A DNA stretch of 14,402 bases from Clostridiales bacterium UBA6330 (GTDB lineage Bacteria; Bacillota; Clostridia; Oscillospirales; CAG-272): positions 1 through 14,402 of the forward strand of contig DJSQ01000231.1 of assembly GCA_002438075.1 (NCBI GenBank). The letters are read 5' to 3'. Shown one piece after another: positions 6,021-13,900 of this stretch. A program made the position numbers and the translations under genes. Within the stretch, counting starts at the first letter, position 1. Every line of letters begins with the position of its first letter. The notes below the pieces were generated by a model. It was given only the letters and a program-made list of their open reading frames with translations. It did no database searches and had not been told where the DNA came from.

Positions 6021-7730
6021 TTATTTGATGCCTTCGGAAATTGTGTCGTGGAAATCGTCGTAGAGCGTGCCGGTTTCGTCCTGATAGAGACGAATCCACG
6101 CGATGCTGTAATCAATGGGGTATTCGGTGCTGTCACCCGTTTTCCAGCTCTTGTCGCGGAAGCTGCCCTCGGTGTGAATCCAGTTGTTGAAGTTGATGAA
6201 CAGCGCGTCCCCGAAGCAGGACATTCCCGAAAGGGTGTGTCCCTCGGCGGCTTTGCCGAGACCTTCGCAGAAATCGCCGTTGTCGGTGATGTCAAAGGTG
6301 GCGTAGAGCTTGCCGTCCACGGTGAAATACATCTCGGTTTCGGTCCAGCCGAAGCCGTAGCGGTGGTAGGCGTTCGAGAGGGTCGACCACTCCGCATCGG
6401 AATAGATTTTCACCTTCGGGTCGTTCCAGCAGTGGTGGTCGCTTCCGCCGCTTGCGTTCATTTCCCACTTGTGCAGGGTGCATTCCATCTTGTTTTTCGT
6501 GTAAATCTCGAATATATCCACCTCGGTCATAATGCCCTTGTCGGCGCGGTGCTGCTCGGCGGACTGGAGCCAGAAGGAGGGGAAGGTGCCCGAGGTTGTG
6601 GGGACCTTTGCGTAGATTTCGAGATAGCCGTAGCGGAAGCTCATGCGGTTCATCGTGGTCAGCGTGCGGTTGGTGGTGAAAACGTCACCGTCCTTCCAGA
6701 CCCGCATGGTCGCGTCACCGTTTCCGACCTCAAAGTTCTTTTTGCTCGTGGAGGTGGTGATTTTGCTGTTGCCGTACATCCGATCGGTCAGCGACCAATA
6801 ATCGCTGTTCAGCGCGCTGCCATCGAATTCGTCATACCAGACCAGTTGCAGCTCCTTGCCCGATTTGATGTCATCCATCGTCAGCGGGATGGTGCTCTCG
6901 CCGTCCAGCGCGAGTGCCGCGCCGCCGCGCTGTTCGGAGACAATCTTCCGTACCGCCTCGGAGAGAGCAAGCACGGTGCCGCCGCGCAGGGTTACGAGAC
7001 CGCCCGTGGGTTCCACGCGGAACTTGGCGCGCTCCATCGTCTCGTCAAGGGTGAGGCAGATGTTGCCGCTTCCGCCGAGGGTGAGCTCCACGTCCGCGCC
7101 CGTGACATCGTGAATGTAGGTCTGCAACGCGGTGGCAACGCGCTTCATGTCTTTGGTGGTGTAGGAGATTTTCAGCGCATCGAGCGAAAGACCGTAAAAG
7201 CCCGAAAGCGGGTAGTTGTAAATCTGGGTGTCAACCGTTCCGACCGAATAATGCGAGATGTCGGCGGTGAGGACCGTGCCGAGGAAGTAGGCAACGGCAT
7301 CGGCGAGCGCGGCATCGGTCTTGGCGGCAATGACAACCTCGTCCTTGTTGAAGGAGACCGAGAAATCGCGGTCCTTGTCCAGCGCGGCGATTGCAACCTT
7401 CGAGGCAAGGCGGTTGGTGTTGCCGATCAGGATTTCGCGGTTGTTTTTCGGGATATCGCCCGTTACGAGGTCCACATCGGCGCGGCGGGAGCTGTCAATC
7501 GCGTTGATGACCTGCATTGCCGCGGTTTTCTCGCCGTCGGTGGCTTTGGTGGGGTAAATTACGGCGTAGTCGGAGATGTGGGAAAGGACCGTTCCGCGCA
7601 GGGGCGGATCGGTTTCGCTCGGCTTTGCGGTGCTGTCGGGTGTGTCGTCGGGGTAGGTGATGGTGCAGGCGCAGAGCGCGAGCGTGCAGAGCGCAAGCAG
7701 CAGGGAGAGGAGCTTTTTGAATTTTTTCAT
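6021..7730 (-). CDS. GH16 family glycoside hydrolase lipoprotein with paired N-terminal modules
   Basis: A 569-residue surface lipoprotein. The signal MKKFKKLLSLLLAL ends at the lipobox LCAC. Residues about 45-285 hold two similar alpha/beta modules, each with a pattern of about 80-100 residues (DGEKTAAMQVINAID...EILIGNTNR... and a second starting near KDMKRVATALQTYI). They resemble the N-terminal accessory domains that precede catalytic domains in many clostridial and Bacteroidetes carbohydrate enzymes; this likeness is by eye. Residues about 290-569 are the GH16 domain with E-V-D-I-F-E (Glu403, Asp405, Glu408). It should cut a beta-linked polysaccharide at the cell surface; the exact polymer is not determined. 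Start at 7730 with AAAGGA 11 bases away. It is the first gene of a two-gene operon and is divergent from the sugar-binding lipoprotein. Confidence 0.92.
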   Translation of the reverse strand: MKKFKKLLSLLLALCTLALCACTITYPDDTPDSTAKPSETDPPLRGTVLSHISDYAVIYPTKATDGEKTAAMQVINAIDSSRRADVDLVTGDIPKNNREILIGNTNRLASKVAIAALDKDRDFSVSFNKDEVVIAAKTDAALADAVAYFLGTVLTADISHYSVGTVDTQIYNYPLSGFYGLSLDALKISYTTKDMKRVATALQTYIHDVTGADVELTLGGSGNICLTLDETMERAKFRVEPTGGLVTLRGGTVLALSEAVRKIVSEQRGGAALALDGESTIPLTMDDIKSGKELQLVWYDEFDGSALNSDYWSLTDRMYGNSKITTSTSKKNFEVGNGDATMRVWKDGDVFTTNRTLTTMNRMSFRYGYLEIYAKVPTTSGTFPSFWLQSAEQHRADKGIMTEVDIFEIYTKNKMECTLHKWEMNASGGSDHHCWNDPKVKIYSDAEWSTLSNAYHRYGFGWTETEMYFTVDGKLYATFDITDNGDFCEGLGKAAEGHTLSGMSCFGDALFINFNNWIHTEGSFRDKSWKTGDSTEYPIDYSIAWIRLYQDETGTLYDDFHDTISEGIK

Positions 7731-7785
7731 ATTCAACGGTTTCCTTTCTGTTCGGTTCCTTCTATATACGGAAGGCATTAGCTCC

Positions 7786-7815
7786 AGTATACCACGAAAC
7801 GCGGCGGTCCGTCAA
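7786..7815 (-). promoter_or_regulatory. Sigma-A promoter of the GH16 operon
   Basis: On the minus strand TTGACG (7810-7815), 18-base spacer, TATACT (7786-7791). This gives a leader of about 50 nt to the ATG at 7730. The leader contains a short CCTTC/GAAGG inverted pair at 7758-7775. Confidence 0.75.
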
Positions 7816-7854
7816 GTGTAAAAAATAAAAAAAAGATAGCAACTTTAACACTTG
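7813..7854. promoter_or_regulatory. Inverted repeat spanning both divergent -35 boxes (candidate operator)
   Basis: CAAGTGT (7813-7819) and ACACTTG (7848-7854) are exact reverse complements 28 bases apart. Each overlaps one of the two outward-facing -35 elements. A regulator bound to both arms could control the GH16 operon and the sugar-binding operon together. The 7-bp arms are short, and part of the match reflects the shared -35 consensus itself. Confidence 0.4.
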
Positions 7855-7880
7855 TCAAAATCAAAAAAATACATTATAAT
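7852..7880 (+). promoter_or_regulatory. Sigma-A promoter of the sugar-binding lipoprotein operon
   Basis: TTGTCA (7852-7857), 17-base spacer, TATAAT (7875-7880) in an A-rich stretch. Transcription should start near 7887, about 70 nt before the ATG at 7958. Confidence 0.87.
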
Positions 7881-7899
7881 AAGTGCACCAATGGTATCG

Positions 7900-7922
7900 T
7901 TTCCGCACAAAAACGGCGGAAA
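7900..7922 (+). promoter_or_regulatory. Leader hairpin upstream of the binding-protein gene
   Basis: TTTCCGC (7900-7906) pairs with GCGGAAA (7916-7922) around a 9-nt A-rich loop in the 5' leader. It lies clear of the ribosome site at 7944-7950. It may only stabilise the transcript. Confidence 0.35.
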
Positions 7923-7957
7923 ACGAGCCGAAACAGAGGAAAAGAGGAGGATTTTTC

Positions 7958-9430
7958 ATGAAACAGACCCAAAAGCTCGGTCTGACGCGTGCTTTGGCAT
8001 GGCTTTTGCTCCTGTTGCTGATGTGTACAAGTTGCGCTATGGCAATCGGATGCAATGTCAAAGAACCCGACGCAAAGCCGAGCGGCACCACAGCGGCGCG
8101 GGAGGAGAACACCACCGCCGCCGGTGAGGAAGACGACTACCCGCAGTACGACAAGGACTTCCGCATTATGCACCGCACGAATTATTCGTATGAATTTCTG
8201 GCGAAGGATTCGGAGGGCGCGAACGTTGTCAACGATGCGGTGTATTCGCGCAATCAGGTGATTGAGAAGCGCTACAACGTCACTATCAAGAACCTGACCT
8301 TCAACAACGGCTGGAAGGACGGCGTGCGGAACACCGAGTTCGAGCAGCAGCTGTCCACGTGGATGACGGCGCAGGAGGACGCCTGCGACCTGATTGCGGG
8401 CTACCACCGTTACATCTACCCCACGGTGAGCAACGATTGGTATCTGGATTGGCAGACCGTCCCGGGGATTGACCTGAAGGCAGACGAATGGCAGAACGGC
8501 ATCAACGAGGTGCTGACCATCAACGGCAAGACCTACGCCATCACGGGCGATATCACGCTGACCTTCTGGAAGTTCATGTCCTCGGTTGTGTTCAACGATC
8601 GGCTGGCGAAGGACTACGCCTCCGAGAACCTCTACAGCGTGGTCTCCTCGGGTAAATGGACGCTGGAATACATGATGGAGGTTGCAAAAGAGGTCCCGAC
8701 CACGGGCGAGGGCGTGAACCGCATTTACGGCTTTGGTAGTGACATTGACGTTGCCATTGACGCATTTGCAAGCGGCTTTGGCGTGGAGACACTGGCGAAG
8801 GACAACAACGGCGTTTATCAGTTCCAAGTGGAAACCGAGAAGAATGCGGCGATTCTGGATAAGCTGGTAGAGCTTTACACCGAGGGCTACTCCTATCAGG
8901 ACCAGAAGAAGGAGAACGACCCGAGCAAGGAGCTGTTCACGGGCGGTCAGGTGCTGTTCAACCCGATGCGGTTTGAAATGATCGAGCGCCTGCGCGATAT
9001 GAGCGACAACTATGGCGTGCTCCCATATCCGAAGCTGGACAAAAACCAGCAGAATTATCGGACGGCGATTACAGACGGCGTTTCGCTGATGTTCGTGCCC
9101 AAGACCGTGAAGAATGCGGAAATGGTGGGCACCGTGACGGCGGCGCTGGCGGAGCAAAGCCGCGAGCTGGTCAACCCGAGATACATTGAGGTGGTGCTCA
9201 AGGGCAACGCCGCAAGAGACTCGCAGAGCCTTGCCATGATTGACCTGATTCGCAACAACGTGTTCATTGACCCGGGTTATGTGCTGACAAGCGCAGGCTT
9301 CTGCTTCCGTGACCCCGTGAAGGCGAAGGTGTTCAAGGAGGGCAACGCGTCGCTGTCCTCGTTCTGGAGCGAAACGCAGGGACGCGCAACCACAGCACTG
9401 GAAAAAATCCTCGCATACCATCAGAAATAA
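7958..9430 (+). CDS. ABC transporter extracellular sugar-binding lipoprotein (family 1 type)
   Basis: A 490-residue lipoprotein. The signal has a Leu-rich core (about residues 13-21), with Cys32 in AIGC as the likely lipidated residue (Cys26 is an alternative). An acidic, Thr/Ala/Glu-rich spacer follows, then a solute-binding fold. Family-like stretches include a segment near NQVIEKRYNVTIKNL, the STWMTAQEDACDLIAGY segment with its exposed acidic residues, KTYAITGDI, FNDRLAKDY, and ITDGVSLMFVPKTVKNAEM in the C-terminal lobe. Such proteins deliver oligosaccharides to MalFG-type permeases. No permease or ATPase gene is in the window, so either it works with a transporter encoded elsewhere or it serves as a sensor. 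Start at 7958 with GAGGAGG seven bases upstream. It is followed by a strong terminator. Confidence 0.87.
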   Translation: MKQTQKLGLTRALAWLLLLLLMCTSCAMAIGCNVKEPDAKPSGTTAAREENTTAAGEEDDYPQYDKDFRIMHRTNYSYEFLAKDSEGANVVNDAVYSRNQVIEKRYNVTIKNLTFNNGWKDGVRNTEFEQQLSTWMTAQEDACDLIAGYHRYIYPTVSNDWYLDWQTVPGIDLKADEWQNGINEVLTINGKTYAITGDITLTFWKFMSSVVFNDRLAKDYASENLYSVVSSGKWTLEYMMEVAKEVPTTGEGVNRIYGFGSDIDVAIDAFASGFGVETLAKDNNGVYQFQVETEKNAAILDKLVELYTEGYSYQDQKKENDPSKELFTGGQVLFNPMRFEMIERLRDMSDNYGVLPYPKLDKNQQNYRTAITDGVSLMFVPKTVKNAEMVGTVTAALAEQSRELVNPRYIEVVLKGNAARDSQSLAMIDLIRNNVFIDPGYVLTSAGFCFRDPVKAKVFKEGNASLSSFWSETQGRATTALEKILAYHQK

Positions 9431-9442
9431 AAACAGCTGATC

Positions 9443-9475
9443 GGGGCGAACGCCGCGCGGCGTTCGCCCCTTTTT
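9443..9475 (+). terminator. Strong intrinsic terminator after the binding-protein gene
   Basis: 9443-9470 is a perfect 28-base palindrome (12-bp stem with a GCGC tetraloop) followed by TTTTT. Only 31 bases separate it from the next start codon, and no promoter lies in that gap. It therefore probably acts as a partial terminator inside the operon, or as a 3'-end stabiliser. Confidence 0.92.
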
Positions 9476-9506
9476 GCAAACAAAATTTGAAAGGAAGAGA
9501 CGAACC

Positions 9507-10754
9507 ATGAAAAAAGCGATATCCGTTTTGTGTCTGTTTGCCATGCTTCTTTCCCTTGCGGCGGTGATGTCGGTCGGAACGTCGGCGATGAGCGTGCCCG
9601 AGGGTAAATCCGGCTTTCACGGAGTTTATGTAGCCGAAGGCAACGCGCCAAAAATTGATGGCGACATTGATAAAGTTTGGGAGAATGCGCCTGCAATGCC
9701 CTTTGGAAAGGCGGAATACGGTTACATTAAGGTGATGTGGACCGGAACAACTACCAGAGGCACACTTTATATGCTGGCAGAGGTAAACGGTTCCGATTTC
9801 ACAGGGATCGATTTTGTGCTCTCTTCGCGGTTCTACAGTATTCCTGAGGCTACATGGGATAATGAGACTTGGAAGGGTAGCTTTGATATTCACATCGATA
9901 AAACCTCGGGCTACGATAAAACCGGTGCAAAAGCATGGAAAGGTGATAAGGTTGCCGTCCCCAGCGGGACTCCCTCCGCCAAAACAACGGCGACCGAAAA
10001 CGGCTTTATTGCGGAGGTCGCGTTCACTATGTCATCTGCTAATGCTGTGGGCTTTAAGTGCGGTGGCTTTTTCGGCATTGGTGCATTTATAAGTGGTGAC
10101 GATGAGGACGATGCCTACACGAAAGCTGATAATGCTGTCGGAATGGATGTTAATCATATAACCGAAAGCCCCTCTTATCTCTATGCCATTAACATGAGAT
10201 GCAATAGCAAAGAACATACTTGGACTTCTATTACGACCGAGCCGACTTTGACGACTACGGGCAAAGGAAAATACTACTGTACGGAAAGCAAAACTACTTT
10301 TTCTAATGCCGATATCCCCGTAACCACCATTCAGTGGCGCGGAGTGCAGACATTGGAAAATCTTTCCGATGGCACAACCACAACAAGTATGCGTCTGGTC
10401 TCCCAAATCAAGGATTTGGATGCTTTCTCCGCTGTCGGTTATGAAATCACAGCTTCCACGGGAACTGCGCTTGACGCACTTACCCCTTTGAGCGGCATTA
10501 TTGACAAAGATATGACGAGCGTTTACAACTCCATTACTGCGGCGGGTAAGAAGGTTGAGCCAGAGGACGGCGGAAAATTTCTGGTGGCAATCGTGGTGGA
10601 TGATATCCCGCTCAAGGATGCTAACGGCAATGATTTGTATGTATCCTTCACTGTAAAGCCTTACACCGTAGATACCGCGAGCAATAAGGTTTACATGACC
10701 GGAACCGATTCTGTAACGTTTGTCCTCAAGGCAGGCGTACTTGTTACCGAATAA
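9507..10754 (+). CDS. Secreted CBM9-like protein with degenerate Cys/His repeat
   Basis: A 415-residue secreted protein. The signal peptide (MKKAISVLCL..., cut near GTSA at about 27) is followed by a CBM9-like domain (about 38-230) with its hallmark APKIDGDIDKVWENAP and later FIAEVAFTM and FGIGAFI. CBM9-like domains bind sugars or act as sugar-related beta-sandwiches. Residues about 237-272 (HTWTSITTEPTL...IPV) are a worn single copy of the repeat found 13 times in the large protein downstream, with only one Cys left. The C-terminal domain (about 275-415) has QWRGVQ and MRLVSQI...AVGYEIT, a beta-type module I know from clostridial exoproteins but cannot name. No membrane anchor is visible, so it is probably released or held by partners. 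Start at 9507, AAGGAAGAG upstream. Its stop codon overlaps the ribosome site of the next gene. Base composition is visibly less GC-rich than its neighbours. Confidence 0.88.
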   Translation: MKKAISVLCLFAMLLSLAAVMSVGTSAMSVPEGKSGFHGVYVAEGNAPKIDGDIDKVWENAPAMPFGKAEYGYIKVMWTGTTTRGTLYMLAEVNGSDFTGIDFVLSSRFYSIPEATWDNETWKGSFDIHIDKTSGYDKTGAKAWKGDKVAVPSGTPSAKTTATENGFIAEVAFTMSSANAVGFKCGGFFGIGAFISGDDEDDAYTKADNAVGMDVNHITESPSYLYAINMRCNSKEHTWTSITTEPTLTTTGKGKYYCTESKTTFSNADIPVTTIQWRGVQTLENLSDGTTTTSMRLVSQIKDLDAFSAVGYEITASTGTALDALTPLSGIIDKDMTSVYNSITAAGKKVEPEDGGKFLVAIVVDDIPLKDANGNDLYVSFTVKPYTVDTASNKVYMTGTDSVTFVLKAGVLVTE

Positions 10755-10767
10755 GGAGGAGAAAACC

Positions 10768-10908
10768 ATGAAAAAACTTTACTCGAATCCTGTAATGAAT
10801 TACATCTCAATGGAAGATGAACTGCGTTGTGATCTTTTCAACAGTGGCGATGTTAGCGCGGATAACGTTGTCAAGGTCAGCTTTAACGAACTGATTAAAA
10901 AAGCGTGA
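10768..10908 (+). CDS. 46-residue peptide of the MKKxYxxP type
   Basis: A short but well-supported gene. A full AAGGAGGA ribosome site overlaps the stop of the upstream gene, spacing is seven bases, and the next gene starts 14 bases after the stop. The peptide begins MKKLYSNPVMNYISMEDELR and continues with a single Cys, an NSGDVSADN segment and a basic tail ending IKKA. There is no membrane segment or signal peptide. The MKK-x-Y-x-x-P start followed by an acidic patch and a Ser-Gly-Asp motif resembles short orphan peptides often seen in gut Clostridia and Bacteroidetes, whose role is unknown to me. A RiPP precursor is conceivable from the leader-like layout, but no modification enzyme, protease or exporter is nearby. 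Confidence 0.8.
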   Translation: MKKLYSNPVMNYISMEDELRCDLFNSGDVSADNVVKVSFNELIKKA

Positions 10909-10922
10909 CGGGGGACCCGCGC

Positions 10923-13900
10923 ATGAAAAAGCTACTGAAAACCGCGCTCCCGATTGCTCTGCTCCTCGCGGTGCTTGTAACCGCGTTTGCCGTTGGCGCT
11001 TCTGCGAAGACGGTGGACAACACGGTCTATTATGGCGTGTATGCCACAACCCCGCCGACCATTGACGGTGAAATCGACGAGGTATGGAACGATGCCCCCG
11101 AAATGGCTTTCGGTAACGCGTCAAACGGCTATATTAAAGTCATGTGGGACGGGACAACTGCACAAGGCACCCTTTACCTGCTGGCGGTTGTGAACGGTTG
11201 CGAAGAGGTTGATTTTGTGATTTCCGCACAATTTCACAGCAACACGTCTGCCCCGTGGAGCTGGGGCGGCAACTACGGCTTTAACATCAACGCGAATACT
11301 GACAGCAAGGCGGCGGGCTACGTTGCCAAAACGAAGGCGGACTTCCTCACGCGAACCTCTCAAAATGCTATCATCAAGGCAAAGGCAACCGAAACGGGCT
11401 TTGTTGCGGAGGTTGCATTCACCTTGACGGCTGATAGAGCGCAGGGCTTCACGCACGGCGGCTTCTACGGCATCGGCGCGTTTGTGAACGGTGACTATAC
11501 GATTGCCGAAAACTCCGTTGGAATGGATATTGACAATATCAAGGACTCCTCCGGTTATATCTACGGAATTTATCTCCACGGCAAAGTCCTGCCCGCAACC
11601 GGTGAAAAGGAGAGGTCCTGCGCGGATTGCGGCAAAGAGCTCCCCGCCAGACATTCCGCAGAGGCAGTCTGGGTCAAGACGGATGATGAAAATCACCACC
11701 TCTACTACCCCTGCTGTGAGACCTCCGAGGCGGATGTGCCGCACGAATGGAGTGCGGAGAAAATCATCGATAAGGCGGCTACCTGCACCGAAGCGGGCGA
11801 GGATTCCTTCCATTGCGCGAAGTGTGGCGCGAGAAAGGAGGTCAGAACGCTTGACGCGCTCGGGCATGAATTCTCCGAAACGTATACGGAGGATAAGGCG
11901 GCTACCTGTACCGAAGCGGGTGAGGAATCCCGCCACTGCTCGCGCTGTGATGAGACAACCGGTGCCCGCGAGATTCCCGCGCTCGGGCATGAATACAGTA
12001 CTGACTTCACGGTTGTGAAGGAGCCTGATTGCGTGAACACCGGTTATCAGACCCATAAGTGCATTCGTTGCGATGAGGGGCTCGAGGGCGTGGATATCCC
12101 CGCAAAGGGTCACGACATGGTGGAAACCGAGCGCAAGGACCCCGATTGCGTCAACAAGGGCTATGAGCCGAGCCACTGCCAGCGCGAGGGCTGCGACAAA
12201 GGCTGGATTCCCGCGCTCGGACACGATTTTGCCGAGGATTACACGGTGGATAAACAGCCTACCTGTACAAAGGCGGGCTCCGCATCCCACCACTGCTCCC
12301 GCTGTAACGCGACCGATGGTCAAATAGAGGTTGCACCGCGCGGGCACATCCCCGGTGATTGGATTATTGATGTGCCTGTAACCAATGTCAAAGGACAGAC
12401 CACAGACGGAAAGCGCCACCGCGATTGCAAGGTTTGCGGTGCAACGATTGGAAGAAGCGGCATCCATTACGGCGTTCGTGAAGAGATTGAGCCCGACATC
12501 GACGGCAACATTGACGCGGTGTGGGCGGATGCACCCGAGCTGTGGTTCGGAAATTCGGAATACGGCTATATCAAGGTCATGAGTTGTGGAAACGCGCTCT
12601 ATCTGCTGGCGGTTATAAACGGCTGTGAGCAGGTCGACCTCATCGTTTCCACGCTCTTCTACAACAGCGTTGGCGATAAGACTTGGACATGGCCCGGCAA
12701 CTACGGCTTGAACATCAAGGTGGACACCGACAGCTCGGCAGAGGGCTATGTCGCCACGACCACGGCGAGCTTCCTCACGGCTGACCAAGCCGCCCAAAAC
12801 GCGATTGTGAAGGCAAGAGCTACCGAAAACGGCTTTGTGGCGGAGGTCAAGCTCCCGCTCAGCGGCAGGTATGCCGCAGGGTGTAAACTGGGCGGAATGT
12901 TCGGCATCGGCGCATTCGTGAACAGCGAATACACCGAGGCGAGCACCGTTGGCTTTGACGTGGCAAACATGAAAACCGCGTCCGGCTACATCTACGCAAC
13001 CTACATGGGCTGTCCGCACAAGAACCTGAAGCCCGAAACCGCAAAATGCACGGGCACGACCTGCGCCGATTGCAACAAAGTGAACGAGAACGCCACCGAC
13101 CTGACCAAGCACGCCAAAAGTCCTGTCTGGAAAACCGATGAAACCGACCCCGGCAAGTGCTATCTGTATTATCCCTGCTGTGGGCTGAAGGAAGAAGCGG
13201 TGGAGCACGAGTGGAACGAGAAGAAAACGGATGACAAGAAGGCAACCTGCACAGAAGCAGGCGAGAAATCCACTCACTGCAAGCACTGCGGCGCATCAAA
13301 GGGCGACACCGAGGCGGTTGAGCCGCTCGGGCACAATTGGTCTGAGAGCTACACGGTCGACAAGGCGGCTACCTGCACCGAGAAGGGCTCCGAATCCCAC
13401 CATTGCACGCGTTGCGGCATAGGCGGGGAGGGTAGCCGCGAGATTGACGCGCTCGACCATGATTGGTCTGACGTTTACAGCATCGACAAAGCGCCCACCT
13501 GCGCGGAAAACGGCTCCATGTCCTACCATTGCAAGCGTTGTGACGCGACAAAGGACGCCGTGGAGCTGACGGCGCTCGGTCACGAGTTCGCCGAGAAATT
13601 CACGGTGGACAGCGAAGCCGATTGCGAGCATGACGGCGCGAAGTCCCGCCACTGCCTGCGCGATGGCTGCGATGCGGTAAAGGACACCGAGGTGCTCCCC
13701 AAGCTGGGACACGATTTTGCCGAGGATTACACGCTTGACAAGGCGGCAACCTGCACCGAAAGCGGCTCGGAATCCCGCCACTGCTCGCGCTGTGACGCGG
13801 TAACCGACACCCGCGAGCTTCCCGCGCTCGGTCATGACATCGGCGATTGGGAGGTCGTAAAGGAAGCCACCTGCAAGGCGGCGGGCACACGTCACAAGAC

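Noticed and set aside
6048..7781. A 577-codon plus-strand frame opposite the GH16 lipoprotein gene
   Set aside because: It has no ribosome site or promoter, its product is Val/Gly/Arg-rich, and it shadows a gene with intact catalytic motifs.
7874..9544. A 556-codon minus-strand frame opposite the sugar-binding lipoprotein
   Set aside because: It would run through the strong terminator and the divergent promoters, and has no start signals.
10768..10908. RiPP or bacteriocin cluster
   Set aside because: There is no modification enzyme, double-glycine leader motif, peptidase or ABC exporter in the window; only the size of the peptide suggests it.
11121..13286. A 721-codon minus-strand frame opposite the repeat protein
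   Set aside because: It mirrors the repeats of the real gene and shows no domain. It crosses all structural units of the plus-strand protein.
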